Positions 50,887-59,554 of a stretch of DNA of 64,000 nucleotides are shown in pieces (within the stretch, counting starts at the first letter, position 1; each line of letters begins with the position of its first letter). The stretch is from the NCBI GenBank assembly GCA_016290775.1, contig JAEEVF010000003.1, positions 62,001 to 126,000 of the forward strand. The letters run 5' to 3'. The notes beneath the pieces were generated by a model that was not told the origin of the DNA, did no database searches, and saw only the letters and a list, made by a program, of their open reading frames with translations. A program made the translations under genes and the position numbers. The stretch comes from Acetatifactor sp. GTDB taxonomy: Bacteria > Bacillota > Clostridia > Lachnospirales > Lachnospiraceae.

Positions 50887-53800
50887 CTAGCGTAGCCTTG
50901 TCCGAAGCTCATCCAAGATGGTCCCTCGCACCTTGACGGTACAGAGCTGCGGGCGCTCCGTCAGCACCCTCTCTCCCTTATAGGCACGCACAATGATCTC
51001 AAACTCTCCATCCTCCTTAAGATCAAGCGGGATACAGAAATACAGCTCCTCCGTGACCTCATCCTGCGGGACGGCATAGACAAAGGTCTGGTCCCAGGAC
51101 TCTCCTGCCGCTTTGGGCGCATCTGGGGACTCTCCTGTCGCCTTGAATGCCTCAGGGAATTCCACGCAGATCTTGTCCGCATATCCTCTCGCCGTAACAT
51201 GAAGGATCCCGCTTTCGCCCCGTTTGAACACGGGATCATGGGGAGAAAGAATGCGCGTGACGGTTGCCTTTAGGTCAAACTCTGCCTTGCCGTAGGTGAC
51301 CGTAACTCTGTTAAAGACCATGTCCCAAGCCGTGACCTCGATTGTCACGTCCCCGTCAAAAAGGTGGATTTCGGGATCATATTCGATCCTGACGATCCCA
51401 TTTTCATCGCCTTCAAAAACATGGCTGTCCCAATTGTCCTGATTCGTTACCTTGACATTAAGCCCGCAAAGCCCGGAAAGCGCGTCGCTTGCCGTAAAAA
51501 GGATTACCCCGTCCGTAAGCGTATCCGCATTGATCACGGACAGCGCCGCAAAATCCTGATTTGCCGTGAGCACAGGTGCTTCTCCGTCCAGCGTGACATA
51601 TAGCGCCTGCGTCACGTCCGCCTCCCATGCGGAATGGCGGTATGAAGCATCCTCCCCTGCCGCGGCGCCCGGCGTAACGACCACGGTACTGCCGTGCAAA
51701 GAGGAAGGAGCAACAAAGCATTGCCAAAACTGATTCCAGGTAAGGTCAGCGCTTCTGGCCGCACCCGAAAGACCCGCATCATAAAGAAGGGCTTTTTCGC
51801 CGACGCCCCGCCGAACGAACCTTGAGACGCTTAGTTCCGTCATCCCGACGCCGCTTTGCCCTACGCCAACTTGCCCGGCACTGCTTTGCGCCGTGCCACT
51901 TTGCCCAGTGCCACCTTGCCCAGCGCCGCTTTGCGCTTTGCAGCTTTTGGGCAGAATGGTCATGAACCGATAGTCCTGTCCTGGTTCATCCTTCGAAAAA
52001 TAGAAGGTCTGCTCCGTGATCTGGTATTCTTCCGATGCCTTTCCGTTCACAAAGGATTCAAAGGATAGCCGAAATGGCGTGATGCCGTCCGCCCGGACGA
52101 AGCAGGTTCCATCGGGCGCTGTATATACGTTCGCCTCCGAAGGGTCCTGGCAAGTTGCCTCCACCTTTCTGGTAACTACAGGCCACAGGATCCCGTCTGC
52201 GGCAGATGCCCCCTTAGAAAGCTTGATATCCGTCGTCGGTCCAACATTTCCTGCGTTGTCCACGGCCGCCAAATGCAGGAAGGACACCTCCGCCGTCAGC
52301 GTAAGCCGCAGCGTTGTCTCCCGCAAAAGCTCGCCTGCATTCGTACAATTATGCTCCGTCACGGTCCTCGAAACGACTTGATCGTAAATGTAATAATATC
52401 CCGCTATGCCTGTGGTAAGGACATTCTTTGTTACGTTGGAAGTGCTGATCTTCTCGCCTGTTTCGGCGTCGTAAGATTCCACGCGAAACCAATAAGGCGT
52501 ACCAAAGTCTTTGGGTGCTTCAAAAGAAACGTCCACGATGGAATCCGTAATGGCATCGATCACCGCATGCGCAGGATCTACCTTCTCTGGCGCGGCCAAG
52601 TCATTCGCAGCCACGCCCTTAAGCTCGTTTTCTTCTTCCATGCCGATCATGACGGAAGTGATCCTGACACTCCCGTCACCTTCGCAAGCACCTGCTTCCT
52701 TCACGCAGCTGATCGCAGCAGGATTCACGTAACTGCTGCCCCCATAAGCAATGGAGGAACCAAGCACCTGCCCCTGCGAATAGCCATACTTACATCCGCC
52801 GTTCTCGCCAAACGGACAGATGAGGTCGGATACGATCACGTGATAGGTATGCGTCACGGACGGGCTCCCGTCATCATAGCCGCCAAACCAGGCGAAAACA
52901 TATCCGCAGAAGCCGCAGACATGCTTTGTCGAATGAACGAACAACTCCCCCGTGCTGCTTTCATAGCACACGTTTCCCCAAGGTTTTGCGCCGCAGCTGT
53001 CGTGGATCGCATGAAAATGAACGACATTCTTTTTCGTCACCTTTTGGCAAACAGGGCAGTATTCATCCATGGCAGATGCGGATGCCGCCGCATCATAAAG
53101 CCAGCCGTTTACGGAGGACGGCGTTCGGTCGATGCGACAGATGCGCTCCTCCACGTGCTCTTCAAAACATTCAGGCCCATGCACGTGCGAGATCCGACAC
53201 GCTTCAGAATGCATATGGCGTGTCACAAATCCCGCCTTTCCGCCGACGTAACCGCCACCGCCACCGGCGCTGCCATCCTCACCATTCGAAAAAGCTCCCG
53301 TGCCTAACTCCGTCTCGAGTATTCCCTTCTCACCAACCGAGGAACCTCCCGAGACAAGCCCTCCGCTCTCACCATCCGCAAAAGCTCCTGCGACAAGCCC
53401 TGTCTCGAGCCCGCCGGCCTCGCCATCCGCAAATTCCGTGGCACCGCCGCCACCGCCTGCGACCAAAAGAAGTCCCTCTCGCTTAGACATGATCCTCGTG
53501 GCGCCTCCACCCCTTGCATATGCATCCGCCTTGCCTCCGCCGCCGTATCCGTTTATGCCTCCTACGGTGATCGTCAGCATGTCCCCCTTGGTCAGATAAA
53601 GCTTCGCGGTGACCTTTCCGCCTTTTCCGCCTTGCTTCCCATGAGCTTCCTCATTTCCGCCCCTGGCGCCAAAGGCCTCGATCTCATAAAATCCAGTGGA
53701 CGGAACGACAAAGGTCTGCTTGGCCCCTGAGTAGGAAAACGACCTTGAAAACTTTGCATCCTCTCCGCCAAGGAGTTCGCCAAGTGGCGTAAAATGCGTG

Positions 53801-55404
53801 CCGTCTTCGGAAACATATGGCTGATAGGCCTTCTTTGTCACATCCAACTGCTCCCAGCGAAGGTCCACTGCTCCCTTCCGATCATTGTCCTCATAATTGT
53901 CATAGGACCAGAGCGTGAGCTTGGACCACTTGGCATATAGCGTTACGCTGGTCTTGGCAAGGTAGGTCTCTCCGCCGAACCCGACGGGAGTTTTTTCACA
54001 CGCTTTATCCTCATACCAGCCGCCGAAATGATAGCCCGTTTTGACTGGCGTCGGCAAAACAATTTCTTCGTTATCGTAGAGCGCCGTAAGCATGTCGACA
54101 TTGCCGTTTGGAGCCGTAAAAAAGTATTGATCCCCTTTCATCTTTCCGCGAAAGGGCTCTTCCTGGCGCCAACTAAGGAACCTTCTTTGCACGTCCATAG
54201 GCGCAATGGTCCCGCCGCCATTTGTCTGAAAGCTCACCCTATGGATGGGTCTTGGTACGAGCTTTTGCGGGTCCGCAAGATAAGAAGATCCATATCCTTT
54301 CGTTACTTCCGTGATCCCCTCTTCGCCGTCATAGGTTCCAAAACCCGGGTCGATCCGCAACGTGGAACTCGTGGGTATCCACTGCGCATAAAGGGTCACG
54401 TAGCCGCGCGGATCCTTTTGCCTGTTTTCATCCAAATAATTATATTCCGTGAGATTTAGGATCTCCTGCCCGTCCGCGAAGGCCGTGCCGCTCCCGTCAG
54501 GCTCCGTGTTCCAGCCGTCGAAGGTATATGACCTTCGCGAAAAGGAGCATAAGGTCAGGTGCGTCACCGGCTCTACCGTCCGTCCCTCAAACTCCTCCTT
54601 GTTGTCATAGGAATGGAAGGACGGCAGCATCCGTCCCTGGACGTCAACATATCCGCCTTCTCCGTCAGGAACGCCACCATTTCCGTCATAGACCACGACA
54701 TATCTGTTCGGCGAAACCTGTTTGCAAACATGGGGCTTCGCATATCCCTCGTTCTCCAAATGATGACATGTCGGGTTGGGGCACAGATAATAGTATCCAT
54801 AATCCACGTTGAGGTATCGAAGCGTTTCAATCCGATCCTTGGCGGCATATACAAAGACATCCAGCACAGGTTCCCCGCAATCCGCGCAATAACTGATCCA
54901 TCCGGAATAATACGCGCCATTGCAGATGTCATCGCCAACGCGGATCCCAGCCCATTCACTTTTTTTGTTTTTCGAGTGAATACATCTGCCATTTTTTTGC
55001 CGAACGACCCATTTACCGACTGGAATCTCTCCCGTCCTTCGGACATCATAATAGTGCTCTCCGATTGAAAGATCACGAAGCTGCGACTTGATCCCAGTCT
55101 CCACCGTCGTTCCATAGGGCAGCCAATAGCTTGGAGAAGTCCCACTTCGGGTATATTCCTTGTAGCCATGCCAGACATAGCTGGTCTCCCCAATGTTTCT
55201 GTCCACTGGCAGAGGCTGTGAGATCGTGAAAAACTTTCGCCACGTGCCATCTGTATCCTCGTAGTAATATGGGATGACATATGGGTTGTCCAGCATGCTC
55301 TCCTGCGCACACACCTTCGCCGCAGGAAGCAATATAAACATAAAAATGATCAGAGCAAGCGCTTGTGCTAAGCTTTTTATCCCCTTTGCCTTCAGATACT
55401 TCAT
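50887..55404 (-). CDS. Giant secreted protein with InlB-type repeats and split glycine-rich (ALK/LTK-like) domain
   Basis: The ATG at 55404 follows GGGAG; the product has 1505 residues. A signal peptide ends near AKVCAQ (residue 33). Two Listeria-Bacteroides (InlB B) repeats follow: YTFDGWNTEPDGSGTAF...LYAQW (about 290-365) and YHFGGWYEDKA...LYAKW (about 455-490). A glycine-rich domain starts at about 560 (FVVPSTGFYEIEAFGARGG), is interrupted by a Cys/His-rich insert (about 720-870, with YCPVCQK and VCGFCGY) and resumes as SSYVNPAAISC...GDGSVRIT. Ig-like segments and a pentapeptide GQSGT-like tract (about 1155-1185) follow. No LPXTG or C-terminal membrane helix is present. Its place inside the pilus operon suggests a pilus-associated adhesin (inference). 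Confidence 0.85.
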   Translation of the reverse strand: MKYLKAKGIKSLAQALALIIFMFILLPAAKVCAQESMLDNPYVIPYYYEDTDGTWRKFFTISQPLPVDRNIGETSYVWHGYKEYTRSGTSPSYWLPYGTTVETGIKSQLRDLSIGEHYYDVRRTGEIPVGKWVVRQKNGRCIHSKNKKSEWAGIRVGDDICNGAYYSGWISYCADCGEPVLDVFVYAAKDRIETLRYLNVDYGYYYLCPNPTCHHLENEGYAKPHVCKQVSPNRYVVVYDGNGGVPDGEGGYVDVQGRMLPSFHSYDNKEEFEGRTVEPVTHLTLCSFSRRSYTFDGWNTEPDGSGTAFADGQEILNLTEYNYLDENRQKDPRGYVTLYAQWIPTSSTLRIDPGFGTYDGEEGITEVTKGYGSSYLADPQKLVPRPIHRVSFQTNGGGTIAPMDVQRRFLSWRQEEPFRGKMKGDQYFFTAPNGNVDMLTALYDNEEIVLPTPVKTGYHFGGWYEDKACEKTPVGFGGETYLAKTSVTLYAKWSKLTLWSYDNYEDNDRKGAVDLRWEQLDVTKKAYQPYVSEDGTHFTPLGELLGGEDAKFSRSFSYSGAKQTFVVPSTGFYEIEAFGARGGNEEAHGKQGGKGGKVTAKLYLTKGDMLTITVGGINGYGGGGKADAYARGGGATRIMSKREGLLLVAGGGGGATEFADGEAGGLETGLVAGAFADGESGGLVSGGSSVGEKGILETELGTGAFSNGEDGSAGGGGGYVGGKAGFVTRHMHSEACRISHVHGPECFEEHVEERICRIDRTPSSVNGWLYDAAASASAMDEYCPVCQKVTKKNVVHFHAIHDSCGAKPWGNVCYESSTGELFVHSTKHVCGFCGYVFAWFGGYDDGSPSVTHTYHVIVSDLICPFGENGGCKYGYSQGQVLGSSIAYGGSSYVNPAAISCVKEAGACEGDGSVRITSVMIGMEEENELKGVAANDLAAPEKVDPAHAVIDAITDSIVDVSFEAPKDFGTPYWFRVESYDAETGEKISTSNVTKNVLTTGIAGYYYIYDQVVSRTVTEHNCTNAGELLRETTLRLTLTAEVSFLHLAAVDNAGNVGPTTDIKLSKGASAADGILWPVVTRKVEATCQDPSEANVYTAPDGTCFVRADGITPFRLSFESFVNGKASEEYQITEQTFYFSKDEPGQDYRFMTILPKSCKAQSGAGQGGTGQSGTAQSSAGQVGVGQSGVGMTELSVSRFVRRGVGEKALLYDAGLSGAARSADLTWNQFWQCFVAPSSLHGSTVVVTPGAAAGEDASYRHSAWEADVTQALYVTLDGEAPVLTANQDFAALSVINADTLTDGVILFTASDALSGLCGLNVKVTNQDNWDSHVFEGDENGIVRIEYDPEIHLFDGDVTIEVTAWDMVFNRVTVTYGKAEFDLKATVTRILSPHDPVFKRGESGILHVTARGYADKICVEFPEAFKATGESPDAPKAAGESWDQTFVYAVPQDEVTEELYFCIPLDLKEDGEFEIIVRAYKGERVLTERPQLCTVKVRGTILDELRTRLR
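51848..51937. repeat. 15-bp tandem repeat (six units) in the giant secreted protein gene
   Basis: Six units of 15 bp share GCC(N3)TTGC; they encode a Gly/Gln/Ser-rich pentapeptide repeat close to GQSGT. Units differ at several third positions. Confidence 0.9.
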
Positions 55405-55469
55405 ATCTTCTCCCTTCCAAGTATCCGGGGCATGCAAGCGCTGATCAGTCTTTAGGCGTGCGCCACGGA

Positions 55470-56489
55470 TCACTCCTTATTCTTGTTACACTTACTACAA
55501 TAAGTTCTGGTGACATCAACCCACTCCAAGAGTTCCTCATCAAACACCTGATAGGTGGCCGTCACGTAATGATGTCTGTTTTCACACTGCGAATAATCCT
55601 CTTCAATCAGGAAATAGTCGCACTCCGAACAATCAATCCGATATTCGTCCGGCTCCAGACAATCTCCCTCTCGTACCAAGGTTTTGGACAGATTGTGTTC
55701 TGCCAGTGGCATCGTCTGATGCTTTTCACGGCCGCAAACCATGCAGTGCCAGCAATAATCGCCGGGCGTGGTGCAGGTTGATGCCTGCCATACATACCCC
55801 TCGTCATAAATATGACCATTTGCGCATGGATCTGCCGGCGCGGAAGTGGGCGTCGTGGTGTTTGCAGGCACGGAGCTTGGCGCTGAGGTGTTTGTCGGCG
55901 TTGAAGTTGGCGCCGTAGTGTTCACAGGTGCAGACGTAGACGCGCCTGGAACTGGCGTCGGCGCTGGCGTTGCACTTGCTGACGGTGCTGGCGTCGTTTT
56001 GGGCGCAGGCGTCGCAGATGCGGCTGGTGGTGCAGACGCACTCGGTGTTGCACTCGCACTCGGCAAGGGCGTCGACTGACCTTCTTGCGTCGCACTCGCC
56101 GTTGGCGTCACGCCAGGTTCCCCAGAAGCTATCGGCGTCTCACCTTCCTCCGTAGGCTGGCTGGCCATTTCATGGCTCTCCTCCACGACAGGTGGCTTCG
56201 TTCCGTCATCGCTTCCCTCTCCTGCGGGCGTCCCCGTTTCACCAAGACTTGCTTCTCCAGAAGGCGTAGTCGCCTCTTCCCTCGGAAGATATACGTCGCG
56301 CCCCGACTGCTCGAGGACCTCCGGAACCAAGGCAGTGCTTTGCGCACGTTGATCCGTCCTCTGCTCATCAGAAGCATGTTCTCCCTCATCAAGCTTCTGT
56401 TTCTGACCGCTACTTCCGCCGCAGTTCCCGCATCCGCAAAGGAGCAAAAGCATTACCACCATCACCAAAGTTCCAAACTTCTTTCCCAT
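55470..56489 (-). CDS. Cys-rich lipoprotein with Ser/Thr/Pro/Ala-rich stalk
   Basis: The ATG at 56489 follows GGAGGAAG; the product has 339 residues. A lipoprotein signal ends in LLLLCGC. A long low-complexity stalk (about 30-220) is built from SATPSASAPPAASATPAP-like and NTSAPTSTPANT-like segments. The C-terminal about 115 residues hold paired CxxC/His modules (DYCWHCMVCGREKH, RIDCSECDYFL, TYCSKCNKNKE). These resemble the TCTxxG...CxVCG modules common in clostridial surface proteins. It likely tethers or displays part of the pilus or the giant protein that follows 65 bp downstream. No enzymatic function is suggested. Confidence 0.75.
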   Translation of the reverse strand: MGKKFGTLVMVVMLLLLCGCGNCGGSSGQKQKLDEGEHASDEQRTDQRAQSTALVPEVLEQSGRDVYLPREEATTPSGEASLGETGTPAGEGSDDGTKPPVVEESHEMASQPTEEGETPIASGEPGVTPTASATQEGQSTPLPSASATPSASAPPAASATPAPKTTPAPSASATPAPTPVPGASTSAPVNTTAPTSTPTNTSAPSSVPANTTTPTSAPADPCANGHIYDEGYVWQASTCTTPGDYCWHCMVCGREKHQTMPLAEHNLSKTLVREGDCLEPDEYRIDCSECDYFLIEEDYSQCENRHHYVTATYQVFDEELLEWVDVTRTYCSKCNKNKE

Positions 56490-56554
56490 TTTCCGTCTTC
56501 CTCCAAACCATTCCCCGTAAATCAATTGCCAATCATACAGCTCTTTTTTCAGTC

Positions 56555-57238
56555 TCAGGATCTCCCTGGCGTTCTCCAGACCTTCACGACGCGAAGCGTC
56601 CCTTGATCCAGCCTGGAATAAAAGTCCTCCACGTCCTCCTTATCCAAAAACACGTTGATCCTCTGCGCTGCCGTCGCCTGATCTTCATTGGGGATTGCAG
56701 TGCCCTTACTGTCGAAAACCTGCTGCACGTAAACATTCTCCCAGATCAGAAAGGTGCCTTGCTCTTCTTCGGAGGAATATACATGGATCAGATCTCCTGC
56801 GCGCAAAACCCCTCCGACCACCTGGCAAAGATCATCCGCGCGAAACCCTGCGACAACAGGCTCCTTCATTCCTGCCGTAACCTCATCTAAAGGCTGAAAC
56901 ATGCCTGCCGTGAGCACGACGCCCTTTTCGATCGGCGTCCTGGCGATCAAACCATTCACTTCCTCCAAAGTGAGGATTGCCGTTTCGGGCACCACTGCCG
57001 CGTCCATTGCTTCTGCGGAAAAATATACCGCACAGTTTTCTTCCGTCACGACTTCCCCTGCCGGGATTTCCTTTGCCGCCACGAAAACTTCCGTCTTCTC
57101 ATAGGACTGAAGCATGTTCTTTTCCGCATCCAAAAGCGCCACGTAGACTGCTGCCGCCGCCAAAAAAGCGGCCAGGATCGCGCCCGTCCATAGCTTTGCG
57201 GCGCGCATTGCATTCGATTGTCTTTTCTTTTGCTCCAT
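56555..57238 (-). CDS. CpaB/RcpC-like Flp pilus assembly protein (SAF domain)
   Basis: The 227-residue protein has an N-terminal membrane anchor (LWTGAILAAFLAAAAVYVAL) and a SAF-type domain (VFVAAKEIPAGEVVTEENCA, ARTPIEKGVVLTAGMF). A CpaB C-terminal region with QRINVFLDKEDVEDFYSRLD follows. CpaB/RcpC proteins support Flp pilus assembly at the cell surface. It is transcribed in the Tad operon between the pseudopilin-like gene and the lipoprotein. Confidence 0.85.
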   Translation of the reverse strand: MEQKKRQSNAMRAAKLWTGAILAAFLAAAAVYVALLDAEKNMLQSYEKTEVFVAAKEIPAGEVVTEENCAVYFSAEAMDAAVVPETAILTLEEVNGLIARTPIEKGVVLTAGMFQPLDEVTAGMKEPVVAGFRADDLCQVVGGVLRAGDLIHVYSSEEEQGTFLIWENVYVQQVFDSKGTAIPNEDQATAAQRINVFLDKEDVEDFYSRLDQGTLRVVKVWRTPGRS

Positions 57239-57252
57239 AGCTTTCTTGCTCC

Positions 57253-57972
57253 TTATGTTTCTTCACCAACAATGTCCACCAGTTTTCCCTTCCTGGCGGG
57301 AACAATCAATCCCCATATGCCCTTGAGCTCGTAGCTGATCTCTCCGTACACGCCCGTGTGCTCCACGATCTGCCCGTTGGGCGCACGCACCTGACCGAGA
57401 CTCCCGACGCTTCGTTCCATGCGGCCGCCTGTTATCTTACAGCACTCGACCTGACCGTTTGCGACGTTATATAGCACAAAGCTTTCCAGCGTAACCTTCC
57501 CCGAGATCAGCCTTTTGTTTCCGCATTCCCAGTTTTCATCCAGTCCAAGATTGGTTCGAAGCGAACTCTGAAATTGCTCGTAGGACCGCTCCTCATCCGC
57601 GATCTTAAGCACATGGCTTGTCCCGTATTCCCGAAGGTCCACCAGGGCGCAGGCCAGCCCCGAGGCCGCCAGCGCATCCTCCACGTAACGCGCGGAAGAA
57701 CGGACCATCTCCATCTGCAGATGGCTTGTGAGCAAAACAGCCACAAAAAGCGAAAGAAACAGCCCCGAAATGAGCGTGATCTGCCCTTGGTCCGTTTCCT
57801 CGAGCCCGCCCCTAGTGCTTCGCCATTGGCACGCTTTTTCCTCAGACACGCTCCTGGTGCTTCGCCGTTGGCACGCTTTTTCCTCAAACACGCTCTCCGT
57901 GCTTCGCCTTTGACACGCCTTTTCTTCGAAACCCATTCTAGTGCTTCGCCGTGGACACTCTTTTTTCTTCAA
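57253..57972 (-). CDS. TadG/TadF-like pseudopilin gene with N-terminal 14-aa repeats
   Basis: The frame from the TTG at 57972 gives 239 residues; an ATG at 57936 is an alternative, but neither has a clear ribosome binding site. The first about 55 residues are 14-residue repeats (ACQRRSTESVFEEK type) from a 42-bp DNA repeat. After them comes a single membrane segment preceded by TDQGQITLISGLFLSLFVAV, followed by an extracellular domain without recognised family. This is the usual build of a Tad pseudopilin. The frame overlaps the end of the upstream gene by 35 bp in the +1 frame. The original start may have been nearer TDQGQ, or the protein may be made by frameshift. Confidence 0.65.
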   Translation of the reverse strand: MKKKECPRRSTRMGFEEKACQRRSTESVFEEKACQRRSTRSVSEEKACQWRSTRGGLEETDQGQITLISGLFLSLFVAVLLTSHLQMEMVRSSARYVEDALAASGLACALVDLREYGTSHVLKIADEERSYEQFQSSLRTNLGLDENWECGNKRLISGKVTLESFVLYNVANGQVECCKITGGRMERSVGSLGQVRAPNGQIVEHTGVYGEISYELKGIWGLIVPARKGKLVDIVGEET

Positions 57973-57984
57973 AGGAATGCTCGC
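57817..57984. repeat. 42-bp tandem repeat (four copies) across two pilus genes
   Basis: The word GCTTCGCC recurs at 57817, 57859, 57901 and 57943, exactly 42 bp apart. The copy at 57943-57984 contains the end and stop codon of the upstream pseudopilin gene. The other three copies are read in a different frame as the N-terminus of the downstream gene. Confidence 0.95.
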
Positions 57985-58402
57985 CCCCTATCTTTCCGGT
58001 GATCCTTAAGGTGATCTCTTCGCCATATGCCACCGGCGTCCTTGTGGTTCCTTCGAGGCTGGCCTCCGTGATCCCTTCTCTTTCCAGTTCAGCGTAAAGG
58101 GCAGCTTCATCCTCCGGAGTGAGATATCCAACCGTTTCCATGCGAAGCACATAGCTCCGCGCAAGCTGCCCTGCCATGGTCTTCTTACTGACGAGAGACG
58201 CGCAGTCCAGAAATGCGATCATCACGCCAGTCATGGCAAGCACGCAGAGCAAAGCGGCCAGGAGGTCGCCGATGCTTCCCTCCTGCCTTCTCGCTCCGGC
58301 CCGCACGACCCTCGTCACCCAGGCTTGCCTGCGCGATGCGCCCATCGCGTAGGCCTTCTCGCGCACGGCCCCTGTCATCCAAGTCAAAACCATGCGACGC
58401 AC
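57938..58402 (-). CDS. TadE-like pseudopilin
   Basis: The 154-residue frame has a basic N-terminus, then GSIGDLLAALLCVLAMTGVM as a membrane segment. The preceding RRQEG could be a prepilin-peptidase cleavage site. An extracellular domain (about 100 residues, EDEAALYAELEREGITEASL) follows. It fits the TadE/DUF4320-like pseudopilins that follow Flp pilins in Tad operons. The true start may be internal, since no strong SD precedes 58402. The last 12 residues (SFEEKRVSTAKH) lie in the 42-bp repeat. It is 3 bp downstream of the Flp1-like gene. Confidence 0.75.
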   Translation of the reverse strand: MRRMVLTWMTGAVREKAYAMGASRRQAWVTRVVRAGARRQEGSIGDLLAALLCVLAMTGVMIAFLDCASLVSKKTMAGQLARSYVLRMETVGYLTPEDEAALYAELEREGITEASLEGTTRTPVAYGEEITLRITGKIGGEHSFEEKRVSTAKH

Positions 58403-58405
58403 CTC

Positions 58406-58696
58406 CTAGCGCCCCGTGCCGCCAAGAATGCCATTTGCCTTTGTGGTCATGGAACTTACGATCGTCTGAATGAACGTCGACAGACTATCCTTCATGACTA
58501 CGCAAAGAAGCAGTGCGATGATGCACAGGCCAACCGTCACCAAAATCCCGTCGATCCCGGGGTCTGTCGCGCTCATGAATCCCTGCGTTTTGCTGCGCAT
58601 TCTCTCCCTGCACTCCTCCATGCGACTTTCCAGATAAAGCCTAAGGCGCAGCATTGCCAGTTCCATGTTTTCCATTGTCTTTTCGATTCTACTCAT
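58406..58696 (-). CDS. Flp1-like type IVb pilin
   Basis: The ATG at 58696 lies nine bases after GGAGGG; another ATG six bases earlier has too short a spacing. The product has 96 residues: a basic helical leader (residues 1-45, LRLRLYLESRMEECRERMRS), then DPGIDGILVTVGLCIIALLL, the hydrophobic pilin helix, and a short C-terminus. The pattern matches the Flp1-like pilins of clostridial Tad loci. It would be processed by the prepilin peptidase and polymerised by TadA-TadB-TadC. It overlaps nothing and follows tadC by about 40 bp. Confidence 0.78.
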   Translation of the reverse strand: MSRIEKTMENMELAMLRLRLYLESRMEECRERMRSKTQGFMSATDPGIDGILVTVGLCIIALLLCVVMKDSLSTFIQTIVSSMTTKANGILGGTGR

Positions 58697-58733
58697 TTTC
58701 ATAACCCTCCATTTTTTGATTATATTTTTTCGG

Positions 58734-59552
58734 CTAAAAGCCATTTGCAGCCGCGAACATCTGAGTGACGCAGGCATAGAGCACCACGCCCATGATCGCG
58801 ACCAAGATCCCTAATTGATAAAACGTAACGCTCCGATCGAGCGCCTCTTTTTTCTGCGAAAGCAGCGCCGCCTCCATGTCCTTGATCTGCTCGGAAAGGT
58901 CGCTCAGAAGGTCCACGGACTGTCCGGACTGGGTCGCCTGCAAAAGGATCAGGCAAAGGGAATCCAGATAGCGGTTGTCAAACTTTCCCTGAAAACGCGC
59001 CAGCGCCTCTTCAAAGTTTGCACGCATCACAAGGTCTCCTGCCAGTTCCAAAAGTGCCTGCTTGAGTCTCCCTTCGCGCACGCTCCCGTAGCTTTCCGCA
59101 AGGGCATCCGTGACATATACGCCCGCCCTCGTCTGGATCTCTAAGGAGTGATAGACGAGCTTTATGTCAGAGAGCATGTTCAGATTGTCCCGTCGATTCA
59201 GATATAGGAGTAACGCAGTCGGCAGGAAATAAAAACTCACAGCCGCAAGACACGCAGCCGGCACGGAAAATCCAACAAACACCACAAATCCGGCCAGCGC
59301 CAGCCCCATCCGAACCAGAAGAAACACCAACGGATCCACTTTCACGCCAAGATGAAACCTGGCGCCATTTTCCTCCAAAAAATGCGCTGTCCGCTCGTAG
59401 TATGTCCCCTCACGGCACTTCCTGGCAAGGCGCGAGATCGCATTTCCAAAGCCCGTCCTTGCCCGCATTCCACACACCCTTAGGATCCCGCCAAGCGACA
59501 AAACCAACAGAAACGAAAGACCGCAAAGCAGCCAAACCATACCCTTGATCAT
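58734..59552 (-). CDS. tadC: TadC-like inner membrane platform protein
   Basis: The 272-residue protein has membrane helices at the N-terminus (MVWLLCGLSFLLVLSLGGIL), in the middle (about 75-120) and at the C-terminus (about 250). It has a type II secretion F-type domain with the ALLELAGDLVMRANFEEALA and LLQATQSGQSVDLLSDLSEQ segments. Together with TadB it forms the platform on which the TadA ATPase acts. It is 3 bp after tadB. Confidence 0.88.
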   Translation of the reverse strand: MIKGMVWLLCGLSFLLVLSLGGILRVCGMRARTGFGNAISRLARKCREGTYYERTAHFLEENGARFHLGVKVDPLVFLLVRMGLALAGFVVFVGFSVPAACLAAVSFYFLPTALLLYLNRRDNLNMLSDIKLVYHSLEIQTRAGVYVTDALAESYGSVREGRLKQALLELAGDLVMRANFEEALARFQGKFDNRYLDSLCLILLQATQSGQSVDLLSDLSEQIKDMEAALLSQKKEALDRSVTFYQLGILVAIMGVVLYACVTQMFAAANGF

Positions 59553-59554
59553 TC

